Shown: positions 7,987-16,536, counted from the first letter of the stretch. The stretch: 64,000 nucleotides of DNA from Candidatus Heimdallarchaeota archaeon LC_2 (GCA_001940725.1 MDVR01000017.1:5915-69914); one strand, 5' to 3'. The notes: generated by a model from the sequence alone, not told the origin. Made by a program: numbers and translations.

Positions 7987-8508
7987 ATGAGAAAAAAGAG
8001 AATTATAAAAGATTATGAGATCCTTAGAGGTCTTCACAAAAAGGGTGTAATATCAGGAGTTAAGTCCTTTTCTAATAAGAAAAAGAGTATGGAACATCTT
8101 GCTGTTAGTTTCAAAGGACCGAAAAATACACCATATGCAGGTGGAAAATACAAATTAGAAATTAAATATGGCCCAAATTACCCCATGAGGCCTCCATTTG
8201 TGAGATTACATACACCAATTTGGCACCCCAACTTTTGGCCAAATCCTAAAGAATATCTAGGAAAAAGGAACATCTGTTTAGCATTGGTAGACAATGAATT
8301 AGTGGGAAAACCAAATGGATGGTCGCCATCTAAGAATATTGGAACAGTAATTTATTCGATTCTTGCGATGTTCAATATTGAAGGAGCTTTTGTTAATCCA
8401 AAAGATGTTTTTAACAAAGACGCAGCAATTGAATTTCTTAATAAAAAGAAAAATTTTGTTAAGAAGGCAAAAAATGTAAATAAAAAATATGCGAAATCAT
8501 ATTGGTAA
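7987..8508 (+). CDS. E2-like ubiquitin-conjugating enzyme
   Basis: A 173-residue UBC-fold protein. The core has FKGPKNTPYAGGKYKLEIKYGPNYPMRPP, then the HPN motif (H80-P81-N82) and the thioester cysteine C97 in NICLALV, followed by NGWSPSKNIGTVIYSI, which matches the WSPA-x-x-I-x-x-VL element of canonical E2s. The C-terminus is a Lys-rich helix (KKKNFVKKAKNVNKKY), which could contact acidic partners or be modified itself. It receives the modifier from E1 and transfers it to lysine, perhaps assisted by the RING-like membrane protein two genes downstream. An aggag Shine-Dalgarno motif lies just upstream and the gene ends one codon before the ribosome site of the JAMM gene. Confidence 0.93.
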   Translation: MRKKRIIKDYEILRGLHKKGVISGVKSFSNKKKSMEHLAVSFKGPKNTPYAGGKYKLEIKYGPNYPMRPPFVRLHTPIWHPNFWPNPKEYLGKRNICLALVDNELVGKPNGWSPSKNIGTVIYSILAMFNIEGAFVNPKDVFNKDAAIEFLNKKKNFVKKAKNVNKKYAKSYW

Positions 8509-8521
8509 GGAGTTGTTTTGT

Positions 8522-9226
8522 ATGGAAAAGAAATTAGGAGTTAAGAATTATGAGGATATTCTTGAGAGACTAGATGAACTCGAAGAGAAATTCGATTTTG
8601 TTCTTAATCTTGGTGCTCACCATAAAGAAGCAGAAGTATTAGATCCGACCCCATCAATCGATATCGAAGAAAGAATTGAGGTTGAGATTAAACCAAGTGC
8701 ATATCTTAAAATGGCCTTACATGCCATTAAATATGCAAATGCAGATATTCCAAAAGAAGATTGGGTTGAAGTAATTGGTTTAATGACTGGTAAGATAGAG
8801 AATGCAGGAACACCATTGGAATTAATAACCGTTAACGATTATTGGGCTATCGGAACGGGTGATGCAGTGAGTGTTAATATTCTTAATGCAGAACCAGTGA
8901 TGGATGTATACAAGAACAAACCAAAAAATGATTTTATTGTGGGTTGGGCACACAGTCATCCTAGTTACACACCATTTTTGAGTCAAGATGACATAAATAC
9001 TCAATCAAGGTATCAGGCTCTTTGGGAAGATTCAATTGCAGTTGTTATTGATCCAACTATGATCACGAAATTCAATCCAGGACATTCTATTTTTAGATTG
9101 ACAGAAACTCGTGATGTTTATTATGAGGTGAAAACCAAGATTGGAGGCATGTCAGCATCTGCGGCCTACGAGGCATTAAACCTATTGTTAAAAGAAAAAG
9201 GAATTAAGGCCGAGCAGTTTAATTAA
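8522..9226 (+). CDS. JAMM/MPN+ metalloprotease (Rpn11-like deconjugase)
   Basis: I place the start at ATG 8522, preceded by aaggag, giving 234 residues; an ATG at 8489 would run through the E2 gene. After a predicted N-terminal coiled coil (about 5-30) comes an MPN domain with the complete JAMM zinc site: E83 in VEVIGLM, then H144-x-H146 with P, seven residues to S154, and D157. This is the HxH-x7-SxxD motif of Rpn11/CSN5. It should cleave after the terminal Gly, maturing modifier 1 and removing modifiers from targets. Family members in eukaryotes act within the proteasome lid; here no lid partner is nearby. The N-terminal coiled coil could dimerise or tether it. Confidence 0.93.
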   Translation: MEKKLGVKNYEDILERLDELEEKFDFVLNLGAHHKEAEVLDPTPSIDIEERIEVEIKPSAYLKMALHAIKYANADIPKEDWVEVIGLMTGKIENAGTPLELITVNDYWAIGTGDAVSVNILNAEPVMDVYKNKPKNDFIVGWAHSHPSYTPFLSQDDINTQSRYQALWEDSIAVVIDPTMITKFNPGHSIFRLTETRDVYYEVKTKIGGMSASAAYEALNLLLKEKGIKAEQFN

Positions 9227-9251
9227 TTTATAGTAAACAAGGTGAGAACGA

Positions 9252-10421
9252 TTGGAACTTAATAAATCAACTACATTTCTTTCGATTGGAATTATAGGTG
9301 TTGTTGTTGCAGCTCTTTATTTCGGAAATGATAATTCGTCCTCTGCTTTTTTTGCACTTTTTGTGACAGTTTATACTTTAGCAAGTTTACGATTTTTCCT
9401 TGAATGGAAGTACTACAGAAGACACAGAGCAATCCTTGCAAGTTTAGAATTTGTCTTACTACCCTTTGCGATTCTTGTCAGTGGTATGTACATGAGCTTC
9501 CAAATCAATACGACTGTAATTGTAGAAGGCAATCTACTTCTTTTTACTGAAGAGAGTTCTAGGATTTTTATTAATTTAATTTCTTTAACTTTAATTCCTC
9601 CCTTGATAGTTCTTCAAAGGTTATTCTTTTTCTATCATTCCAAAAGATGGGATGGATTCGCAATGAGAAGGGAACTTTATCGTTCTCGGAAAGTTCCATA
9701 TTTGATAAATTCAATTCTAGCATTTTCGCTGTTTTATTTAGGATTGTTCCAGCACAGATTTGATGTCATAGCCTCTTTATTTGTTATTCTCTGGATTATT
9801 CACACTTTTAAATATTACATCATGTCGCAATTTGGAGGTATTAGAAATCAAACGAGACAATTAGATGCACTTCTAACAAATACAGATCAATATTCACGTG
9901 GATCTGCTAGATCAAGAACAGATAGTATTCAAACTGAAGGATCAAAAAGAAGAAGTGGTACTATTCCAGTTAATTCAAGATCAGGACCAAGAACTGTTTC
10001 AGCTCAGCACAAAAATGCAAGACAGATTTCATCATCATCCAAAAAACAAACCCAAAAGAAAGGTTCCAGAAAATCTAGATCCAGATCATCAATACATGTT
10101 GATCCTGGAAATGAGTTAAAAACTTTAAGCCATACAGCAAAAATAAATGGCGATATTAGTAAAATGCTTCCAACCGGAAGGGTTGACAAATCAGATCTTT
10201 CTTGCATGTTTTGCTATGAAGAATTTAAACCAAGTGACAAAACAATTGTTCTCTGTCCCCATTGTAAATTTCCTGGTCATGCTAATGAGTACACATCTTG
10301 GATACAGGTTTCTAGTCTCTGTGCTCGTTGTTCACAACCAATTGCAAAAAGTGAACAAACTAGACCTAAATATAGTATCTCCGCAAAAGATTATGTCAAC
10401 AAGGTGATAAAGAAACTATGA
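9252..10421 (+). CDS. Polytopic membrane protein with C-terminal RING-like zinc domain, candidate E3
   Basis: A 389-residue protein with a TTG start preceded by aaggtgag. Residues 1-190 contain about six hydrophobic helices. A strongly basic, Ser/Arg/Lys-rich disordered linker follows (about 217-287). The C-terminal domain has C318-x2-C321, C335-x2-C338, H343 and C357-x2-C360, with TSWI between H343 and the last pair; this looks like a cross-brace RING or treble-clef variant (CPHC...H...W....CxxC). Fifth gene after modifier 1, in the same operon. The most economical role is a membrane-anchored E3 that recruits E2 to the cytoplasmic face and marks membrane proteins. Only seven clear ligands are seen, so a simple zinc ribbon remains possible. 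Confidence 0.75.
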   Translation: MELNKSTTFLSIGIIGVVVAALYFGNDNSSSAFFALFVTVYTLASLRFFLEWKYYRRHRAILASLEFVLLPFAILVSGMYMSFQINTTVIVEGNLLLFTEESSRIFINLISLTLIPPLIVLQRLFFFYHSKRWDGFAMRRELYRSRKVPYLINSILAFSLFYLGLFQHRFDVIASLFVILWIIHTFKYYIMSQFGGIRNQTRQLDALLTNTDQYSRGSARSRTDSIQTEGSKRRSGTIPVNSRSGPRTVSAQHKNARQISSSSKKQTQKKGSRKSRSRSSIHVDPGNELKTLSHTAKINGDISKMLPTGRVDKSDLSCMFCYEEFKPSDKTIVLCPHCKFPGHANEYTSWIQVSSLCARCSQPIAKSEQTRPKYSISAKDYVNKVIKKL

Positions 10422-10520
10422 AGGGGATAATTATTGATTGTGTACTGTCAAATCGATGGGTAAAAATATCTAAAACACACAAATATAATTATCATAAATT
10501 ACATTTGAGAGGTGTTGTCA

Positions 10521-10901
10521 TTGAGTAAAAATAGCAAAAACTTGAGATTATCTTTTTCCGCATGGCAAGAATTGAGGTTAATCAAGTTTCGAATGAAATT
10601 GACAACATATTCTGAACTTTTAGAAATCGTATTAAACGAATACAAAGGTGAAAGTTCCCTTTCTGATGATGTAAGAATGAAACCTCCTACTGATGGAGGA
10701 GATTTAGAATCCATTAAAGATATGAACAAAGCGGATAAGACAATCGTGGTAAGTGAAAAGATACACAATGGTATTCTTGACATGAAAAATGAATATATGA
10801 TTGCTAAAGGATTTGCATCAAGAGGCCCCAATGCGGTTTCAATTTCTGATATCATGCTTGATCTTCTGAAAAAATTCAAAGATAAGCATCAAATTAATTG
10901 A
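10521..10901 (+). CDS. Tandem ribbon-helix-helix-like DNA-binding protein
   Basis: TTG at 10521, preceded by gagaggtg, gives about 126 residues. Two stretches look like related strand-helix-helix units: LRLSFSAWQELRLIKFRMKL with SYSELLEIVLNEY-type helix (residues about 8-45), and KTIVVSEKIHNGILDMK...SISDIMLDLLKKF (about 75-120). Such folds bind operators, often as dimers; a tandem pair would make a pseudo-dimer. A TATA-like caaatataatta lies in the 100-base gap before it, so it may be transcribed apart from the ubiquitin-like operon or control it. Function is inferred from shape, not from a strong family match. Confidence 0.45.
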   Translation: MSKNSKNLRLSFSAWQELRLIKFRMKLTTYSELLEIVLNEYKGESSLSDDVRMKPPTDGGDLESIKDMNKADKTIVVSEKIHNGILDMKNEYMIAKGFASRGPNAVSISDIMLDLLKKFKDKHQIN

Positions 10902-10910
10902 GGTATTGAT

Positions 10911-11561
10911 ATGGGACTGTTTGGCAGAAAAAAAGAAAAAATTAAATCAAAAGTACCAGGAGAAAATGTCACACAAAAGTCTCCTACCCAAAAAATTCCT
11001 AAGGATACAATTCAAAAATCGAAAATACCAAAACAAAAAATACCAAAACAGACTAAGGAATCATTTATACCTCCTGAGAAGATAAAAAATCAGAACCGTG
11101 TGAATAAGGTAAAACCTTCCAAAAATAACATCGGAAAAAATATTCAGTTCTATGATTCAAGTCTACCAGGATCGACACGAAAAGTTGGAAAGTCCCTCGA
11201 AAAACCCCAAAAAACATCTTTCAAGGGTCATGATAGATTTATAGCAAAATCTTTACCATATAATACTAAACGAAATCGAAAATTATCAAAATCAGAACAA
11301 AAACCAACTGCAGTTAAAATTTCGAAAAGTATTCCTAAAAGTGATATTAAGGATAAATCACCTAAATCTATTAAATCGAAAACTCCCGATAAATTCTCTT
11401 CAATTTTGATTTCAAAAAATCCACAAAGCAAAACTAAATTAGAGCCTATAACTAAAGATCTTGAGTCCAAGATACCCAAACAAAAAATATCAGGTGGAAA
11501 TGAAATTAAATCTAAAACACCGAAGCAAAAAGTACCTAAACAAAAAATACCTAAGGATTAA
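10911..11561 (+). CDS. Lysine-rich disordered protein with KIPKQ repeats
   Basis: A 216-residue, highly basic, low-complexity protein beginning MGLFGRKKEK. It is dominated by Lys, Pro, Ser and Thr, with repeated KIPKQ / KSKTP / KVPKQ motifs concentrated at residues 25-50 and 180-216. No globular domain is evident. It begins nine bases after the RHH-like gene and so lies at the end of the ubiquitin-like gene run. The KSKTP motif also appears in the N-terminal tail of modifier 1. The high lysine content would suit a modification target or a nucleic-acid-binding tail; both are inference. Confidence 0.6.
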   Translation: MGLFGRKKEKIKSKVPGENVTQKSPTQKIPKDTIQKSKIPKQKIPKQTKESFIPPEKIKNQNRVNKVKPSKNNIGKNIQFYDSSLPGSTRKVGKSLEKPQKTSFKGHDRFIAKSLPYNTKRNRKLSKSEQKPTAVKISKSIPKSDIKDKSPKSIKSKTPDKFSSILISKNPQSKTKLEPITKDLESKIPKQKISGGNEIKSKTPKQKVPKQKIPKD

Positions 11562-11562
11562 A

Positions 11563-12144
11563 TCAAACAAAAAAGCCAATTAATCCAATTGTAGCAAAAA
11601 ATATTGCAAATATCACTAGAAAAGCATTTTCTAAAATAACAAGACCTACTACTAAGAATAGGATTGGAATGATAATACTAAGAAGTAAACCGGTAAATTT
11701 TGCAGGAAAACCCCTTTCGCTATGTCCATGAAGACGAATAAATGGATATCTTAGATAAGATCGTAGAAGTAAAAATGTAGAGAATACAAAATATGGAAGC
11801 AATCCTAGATCAAAAAAATCAACTGACAATTCAATTCTATCTCCAATACCCTCAATATGAAGGCTAAACAACTCGTTAAATTCTACCTCAAGAGCGTGTT
11901 TTGCCATAACTTGTAGGATTATTGAAATTGGAAGAAATATCACAAATGATACTTCATTAAATGTTGCTTGATGTCGAAGGTAGTATAAAGTTTTCAAAAG
12001 ATAATATGATGCTAAAAATGCAATCAGAGCCATTAATAAAAATGATCGGCCAGTTTCATTATCATTTTCAATAAAATTAAAGATAGATGCACCAACAAAA
12101 CCCAATCCAATTAAGAATGAGTAAGTTGTGTAAGCAAAATTCAT
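11563..12144 (-). CDS. Multi-pass membrane protein, unknown function
   Basis: A 193-residue protein with about six hydrophobic helices, and a short soluble basic loop (YLRYPFIRLHGHSERGFP) between the fourth and fifth. No family is recognised. It is convergent with the Lys-rich gene, with the stop codons almost touching. ATG start at 12144. Confidence 0.6.
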   Translation of the reverse strand: MNFAYTTYSFLIGLGFVGASIFNFIENDNETGRSFLLMALIAFLASYYLLKTLYYLRHQATFNEVSFVIFLPISIILQVMAKHALEVEFNELFSLHIEGIGDRIELSVDFFDLGLLPYFVFSTFLLLRSYLRYPFIRLHGHSERGFPAKFTGLLLSIIIPILFLVVGLVILENAFLVIFAIFFATIGLIGFFV

Positions 12145-12318
12145 AGTCTTCTAACTTTTATTCACGAACAGCAATAAAAAGAGTATTATTTAACAGAGAT
12201 CATTGTCAAGGCTCTGACCTTTAAATTATGAATAATTCGTAATTGAGAAAAGTTTGGTATTCTATCTATTTTTTACCTTAACCTCAAATATTTTAAATTT
12301 GGAAATAAAACTCAAAAT

Positions 12319-12537
12319 ATGTCTACTACATGGAAATATTGTGCTATCAATGATAGCTTTGAAAAGCAAGTAAAAAAGTTAAAATTCTTTGATTCTGAAG
12401 GAAATCACACCGTCACTGAAATACAAGATGTTCATAAAGAAATTGCGAAACTTGGTGAAGATGGTTGGGAATTAGTATCTTTACAACAAATATCTCAACC
12501 TAACGCTAGAGTATATTATTTGAAGAAATCTGCATAA
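12319..12537 (+). CDS. DUF4177-like small protein
   Basis: A 72-residue protein beginning MSTTWKYCAIND and containing the ALGEDGWELVS-type core (KLGEDGWELVSLQQIS) followed by a short final strand YYLKKSA. The G-x-x-GWELV motif with an N-terminal W-x-Y strand is typical of the DUF4177 family, a small alpha/beta fold of unknown function. It is isolated between the membrane gene and the convergent peptidase; A/T-rich sequence upstream holds a plausible TATA box. Confidence 0.65.
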   Translation: MSTTWKYCAINDSFEKQVKKLKFFDSEGNHTVTEIQDVHKEIAKLGEDGWELVSLQQISQPNARVYYLKKSA

Positions 12538-12552
12538 TCCCGATAATATTAA

Positions 12553-13527
12553 TTATTTATCTTGAACAATATCAATTACAAGGCTAACTAAAGATGACAT
12601 GAACTCAAAATTAACTTCAGTATCTGAAGAAAGATGATAATGTGGATTACGAAAATTAGCTGTATCAGTAAACATCATTGCTGGAATGTCAAAATCCCAA
12701 AATACACTATGGTCACTTCGTCTAGTATCAGGCATAGGATTACCTCTATCTGGTACTACCAAAGGAATTCTAGGAAATGGATTATTGGATTTAAGGAATT
12801 TATCGTGCCAATTTTGCGCTTGTTCATTTAATACAATAGCAATAAAATCACCTTTTTCCGGAAATAGCGGGATACCCGGTACAGATGTTTGCTCATTCGA
12901 TGTATAACCCACTGTTTCAAAATTGAAAACTACTGATATTTTCTCAAATAGTTGTTGCTTTCTCAAAGTTTCAACAAAATCTCTTGTACCTGCAAACCAA
13001 TTTAACTCGGGGTTGTTATCATTCATATAGCTAAAGAATCTTTCTCTAAGATCTGTACCACCAAAATAGATATCACTCCATTTATCATTTGTACCATTTT
13101 CCAAATTCATTTTATCGAGTAAATCATACATAATAGGGTCACCCTCTTCAAAATCCGGTAAAACAAATGCTAAATTTAATGATTGTTTATCAACTTTAGA
13201 ATCGGTGTAATACCAATGCAATAAACGGTCGACTACTGCCACTCCAGAGCCATTATCATCTACTCCAGGGCAATCTGGAACTGTGTCATGGTGAGCTAAC
13301 ATAAGAACAAATGGTTCGTTCAGATTTGGTGGAGGTACCCAAACATTTCTACCTTTATATCCATTTGTTTTAAATTCCAAAACAGAAACATCAGCACCCC
13401 AATTCCTCCACCTCTCAGCAATTTTATGTGGTGCTTTTGCATGATTGTTTGAAGCTGTTTTTGGATTTCTATCTCCGCCTAGAAGGTTGTAAAGATCTTC
13501 ATAGTGTTTTTTAGTAAGTAAGTCCAC
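12553..13527 (-). CDS. M28-family zinc metallopeptidase
   Basis: A 324-residue cytosolic aminopeptidase-like enzyme. Expected M28 metal and catalytic positions are visible: H79-H80-D81 in MLAHHDTVP, D90 in PGVDDNGSG, acidic pair E127-E128 in PDFEEGD, a further acidic residue in FNFETVGY, and a final histidine in NPHYHLSSDT. No signal peptide is seen, unlike many secreted M28 enzymes, so it probably trims peptides inside the cell. ATG start at 13527; convergent with the DUF4177 gene. Confidence 0.85.
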   Translation of the reverse strand: MDLLTKKHYEDLYNLLGGDRNPKTASNNHAKAPHKIAERWRNWGADVSVLEFKTNGYKGRNVWVPPPNLNEPFVLMLAHHDTVPDCPGVDDNGSGVAVVDRLLHWYYTDSKVDKQSLNLAFVLPDFEEGDPIMYDLLDKMNLENGTNDKWSDIYFGGTDLRERFFSYMNDNNPELNWFAGTRDFVETLRKQQLFEKISVVFNFETVGYTSNEQTSVPGIPLFPEKGDFIAIVLNEQAQNWHDKFLKSNNPFPRIPLVVPDRGNPMPDTRRSDHSVFWDFDIPAMMFTDTANFRNPHYHLSSDTEVNFEFMSSLVSLVIDIVQDK

Positions 13528-13669
13528 AAAAAATAATTTTTCCGGAATAGAATAAATTTATTCATTATACAATTGTTAAGAAATCAAATCTAAAAATAAT
13601 AGAACCAATAATCAATTTGACTAAGAAGTATAATGAAAAAAAAAATTATTTGCTTAAGATATGTAATTA

Positions 13670-13689
13670 CGTATAGCAAGGACTATACG
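13670..13689. promoter_or_regulatory. Perfect 7-bp inverted repeat upstream of the RNase III-like gene
   Basis: cgtatag and ctatacg flank a six-base spacer in the 265-base gap between the peptidase and the RNase III-like gene, a typical operator geometry. A 21-residue micro-ORF (13718-13783, MTKPQEVIEYYEH...) lies between this site and the next gene and is in the same frame, separated from it by one TAA. Confidence 0.35.
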
Positions 13690-13792
13690 CACAATATTTA
13701 GTAGCTGATCAAATTACATGACTAAACCACAAGAAGTAATAGAATATTATGAGCATCTATTTGAATGGATAAGCAATCCTTAACAGGAATAT

Positions 13793-14278
13793 ATGTCAGA
13801 AGAATTTTCATTATTGGAGGAATTCCAAGATCAGCTTGGATACACTTTTTCTAACCTTGGATACCTAAATCAAGCCCTTACGACAAGATCCTATAGCAAT
13901 GAGCATTTGGATGAAAAACATAATGAATCATTGGCTACATTGGGAGATGCTGTTGCTAAAATTATCATTACGCACCATGCAATTACTACGTTAAACATGA
14001 CAACTAAAGGAGCAATCACGGATTACAAGAATAAATTTGAAACAAGAGAAAATTTTACTGTAAGATTTTTGGCATACTTTCCTGAAATAAATTCAGATGA
14101 AAGTGTTATATTACAATTGCTGAGATTTGGTAAAGGGGAAAAAGAAAATCGACAATACTTAGAAAATAATTTCTTTGGTGAATTATTAGAGGCGCTATTT
14201 GGTAGCATATTTCTAGATACTTATAGTGATTTAGTCAGAACAAGTGTTGTAATAAAGAGAATATTAAGAATTAAATAA
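13793..14278 (+). CDS. Divergent single-domain RNase III-like protein
   Basis: A 161-residue protein covering an RNase III catalytic-domain fold with no dsRNA-binding domain. The N-terminal LGYTFSNLGYLNQALTTRSY and the C-terminal FFGELLEALFGSIFLD match the family start and end. The signature is altered: NESLATLGDAV replaces NERLEFLGDAV, so the first catalytic Glu is Ala48 while Asp52 remains; at the second pair the Asp is Glu130 and the Glu is kept at E133. RNase III is uncommon in archaea. The protein may be a dimerising, RNA-binding or weakly active relative. ATG at 13793; an in-frame micro-ORF upstream ends at a TAA ten bases before it. Confidence 0.7.
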   Translation: MSEEFSLLEEFQDQLGYTFSNLGYLNQALTTRSYSNEHLDEKHNESLATLGDAVAKIIITHHAITTLNMTTKGAITDYKNKFETRENFTVRFLAYFPEINSDESVILQLLRFGKGEKENRQYLENNFFGELLEALFGSIFLDTYSDLVRTSVVIKRILRIK

Positions 14279-14458
14279 AAAGCACCTAATTTAATGAGAT
14301 TGTAGAAATTTTATCCATTAAACTTCATCAGAAAATTAAAATTTAAGATTTGATTTAAATCAAATTAATAAATCTTTTTCATAGAAATTTATCTTAAACA
14401 ATATTTATTAATATGTTTAAGTTCATCTCATTATATACAGTATAGGTAGAATCTAGTT

Positions 14459-15349
14459 GTGAAGAAGGCAGATCTAAAATATCCAACCACAAGTACTGAG
14501 GCGAGTGAGTTATTTCCATATAACCCATATCCAGTTAAAATTTCAACAAAGAATTTATTAAAAGGTACAACTCGCTTATTTAAAGCTCTATTCCCTCAAA
14601 TTGTGCTAATTACAATTTCTTTGATTCCACTACTTTTCATGGCACAATATATTGCAAATTCGATGACATTTTATTTCATATATCGACCTTTAGCGGTGAG
14701 ATATGATGTGTTACCCTCACTTACATTTGAATACCTTATATCTTGGATACCGATGACATATCTATTAATTAAAGCCAAAGATTTTCATGAGAAAAATTGG
14801 TTAAGGAGTGATGATGAAGGAGTATGGATGGCATTTGATACGAAACCTGCTGATTCTTTGATTGGAGAACTAAGAGGAAGATATAATTACATATTGTTGA
14901 TAGTAATCCTTTCAATTTCTCTTGCTGCAATCAACTTGATAACCTTCTTGGTGTCTATATTTTTTGACAGATTGATTATGATTGCTCTAGATACAGAGAC
15001 AAATCCTGTAGAAATTGATCTTACCCTCGTAATTTTTAGAACTGCATCAATGGTCATTTTAATTTCCCGTTTTGGACTTGCTCCTATGTATATTATCCGA
15101 GGTGAAGATAGTATTTTAACCTCATTGAGATCAAGCTGGAATATCACCGATGATGATCCACTTTTCTTATTCCCACTCTTAATGGTAACTCAATTTCTTG
15201 TATATGTTTCCCCGGTGTTTTTCAGTGTACTAACTTATTTGCTTTTAGCGAGTGCATTTTATATTCTCCATCCACATGATTTCCCACGTGGTAGTATCTG
15301 GCCTCTTAACACATCTCATAAGAAACAATCAATCACAGATTCTTCTTAA
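14459..15349 (+). CDS. Polytopic membrane protein, unknown function
   Basis: A 296-residue protein with a GTG start and about five or six hydrophobic helices. A cytoplasmic-looking loop in the middle (KAKDFHEKNWLRSDDEGVW...) separates two membrane blocks, and the end is polar. I recognise no family. A motif SLRSSWNITDDDPLFLFP before the last two helices recalls the amphipathic helix of uncharacterised membrane proteins related to DUF975/glycerophosphoryl permeases, but this is weak. Confidence 0.6.
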   Translation: MKKADLKYPTTSTEASELFPYNPYPVKISTKNLLKGTTRLFKALFPQIVLITISLIPLLFMAQYIANSMTFYFIYRPLAVRYDVLPSLTFEYLISWIPMTYLLIKAKDFHEKNWLRSDDEGVWMAFDTKPADSLIGELRGRYNYILLIVILSISLAAINLITFLVSIFFDRLIMIALDTETNPVEIDLTLVIFRTASMVILISRFGLAPMYIIRGEDSILTSLRSSWNITDDDPLFLFPLLMVTQFLVYVSPVFFSVLTYLLLASAFYILHPHDFPRGSIWPLNTSHKKQSITDSS

Positions 15350-15407
15350 GAAGAGAAATAATGGAAATTCAAAGATTTATTTGTGACTACGGTATATTAG
15401 GCCCACG

Positions 15408-15992
15408 TTAGTAAAATTCACTTAATGAAGTCTGTATACTGTTTTTAATAACATCAACCTCCAATTCAAGCAATTTTTTCTTCCTCCATAATCCCCCTCC
15501 ATAACCATGTAATTGTCCATCTGCATTAATGACTCTATGACAAGGAATGATGATTGGAATGCTATTCTTCCCATTGGCAGCACCCACCGCCCTCATGGCT
15601 TTAGGATTTCCAATTCTCCTGGCTAATTCTCCATAGGAAATCGTTTCACCATATGGTATTTTCAATAATTCATTCCATACTTGGATTTGAAAATCTGTGC
15701 CTTGCAAAAACAATGGAATGCTGAATTCAATTAATTTTCCTTCAAGATAGAGATTAATTTCGGTTTCAATTTTTGTATGTAATTTATTTTTGCGATTTAC
15801 ATAATTAATAGAAAATATTTGTTTTTTCTTTTGTATTGTATCCTCGGCAGTTCTTCTATCCTTGAATTCAAATAAGCAACATTTCTCATCAACTGTACCA
15901 CAGATAAAGGTCCCTATCGTAGTTTCAATATCGTAAACTTCAATAACAGGAATTGATAGGTCGGGTGTTGTTTCAGTCATTTCAAGAACCAT
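15408..15992 (-). CDS. ogt: O6-methylguanine-DNA methyltransferase (AdaB/Ogt)
   Basis: A 194-residue suicide alkyltransferase that takes methyl groups from O6-methylguanine. The C-terminal domain carries the active cysteine C151 in IIIPCHRVI, the helix-turn-helix SYGELARRIGNPKAMRAVG, and the final GYGGGLWRKKKLLELE. The start at 15992 overlaps the adaA stop by 11 bases and has an aggag ribosome site inside adaA, so the two genes are translationally coupled. The split AdaA + AdaB arrangement is like that of Bacillus, which suggests transfer from bacteria. Confidence 0.93.
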   Translation of the reverse strand: MVLEMTETTPDLSIPVIEVYDIETTIGTFICGTVDEKCCLFEFKDRRTAEDTIQKKKQIFSINYVNRKNKLHTKIETEINLYLEGKLIEFSIPLFLQGTDFQIQVWNELLKIPYGETISYGELARRIGNPKAMRAVGAANGKNSIPIIIPCHRVINADGQLHGYGGGLWRKKKLLELEVDVIKNSIQTSLSEFY

Positions 15993-16536
15993 TTAATAAT
16001 TCTCCTGGATTTTTGCCAAATTCATTGTAAAATGCAGAACGGAAACCAGATAAAGAAGAAAAACCGGTCAAATAGGGGATATCCAATAAGGATTCCCCTT
16101 CATGTAACAGTTCTTTAGCGTGTTCTAACCGAATGGTTCTATGATAACTGTTTAAAGTCAAATCTAAATAATTCTTGAAATATCTTCCAATTGTTGATAT
16201 GTTTACTTTGGTCAGGATTTCCAACTCCTTTAGATCGAGTTTTCTATCTTTGATTGAGTTGACCAACTCTAATAGTGGATCAAACCATGAGGGTTGAGTA
16301 ACAGGATAAAATTCTGATTTGCACCTTTTACAACCTCTTAATCCAAATTTGATGGCTTCATCTCGGCTTTCGAACATCTTAACGTTTTTTCTAAATGGCA
16401 TTTTTGCTTTGCATGAAGGTAAACAATAAATTTTTGTTGTCAAAACCCCAAGATAGAATTTTCCATCAAATTTTCCATCACAATCAGCACAAAGTTTGAA
16501 TAAATCTTCTTCGTTCATACCTTCTATGGAGAGCAT
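15982..16536 (-). CDS. adaA: AdaA-like methylphosphotriester sensor and AraC-type regulator
   Basis: A 184-residue protein with two parts. Residues 1-78 are the Ada N-terminal zinc domain with four cysteines at C38, C42, C69 and C72, the same positions as in E. coli Ada. Residues about 85-184 are an AraC-type helix-turn-helix domain (ILTKVNISTIGRYFKNYL, then TGFSSLSGFRSAFYNEFGKNPGELL). Methylation of C38 by DNA phosphotriesters normally turns such proteins into activators. It should induce itself and the coupled ogt gene after alkylation damage. Confidence 0.92.
   Translation of the reverse strand: MLSIEGMNEEDLFKLCADCDGKFDGKFYLGVLTTKIYCLPSCKAKMPFRKNVKMFESRDEAIKFGLRGCKRCKSEFYPVTQPSWFDPLLELVNSIKDRKLDLKELEILTKVNISTIGRYFKNYLDLTLNSYHRTIRLEHAKELLHEGESLLDIPYLTGFSSLSGFRSAFYNEFGKNPGELLNGS

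Noticed and set aside
9898..10407. Two rightward ORFs inside the membrane RING-like gene
   Set aside because: They are frame-shifted readings of its Ser/Arg-rich linker and zinc domain; the main frame is intact and has better motifs.
13718..13783. 21-residue micro-ORF before the RNase III-like gene
   Set aside because: In frame with the next gene but separated by TAA, with no recognisable ribosome site; it is noted under the inverted repeat but not called as a gene.
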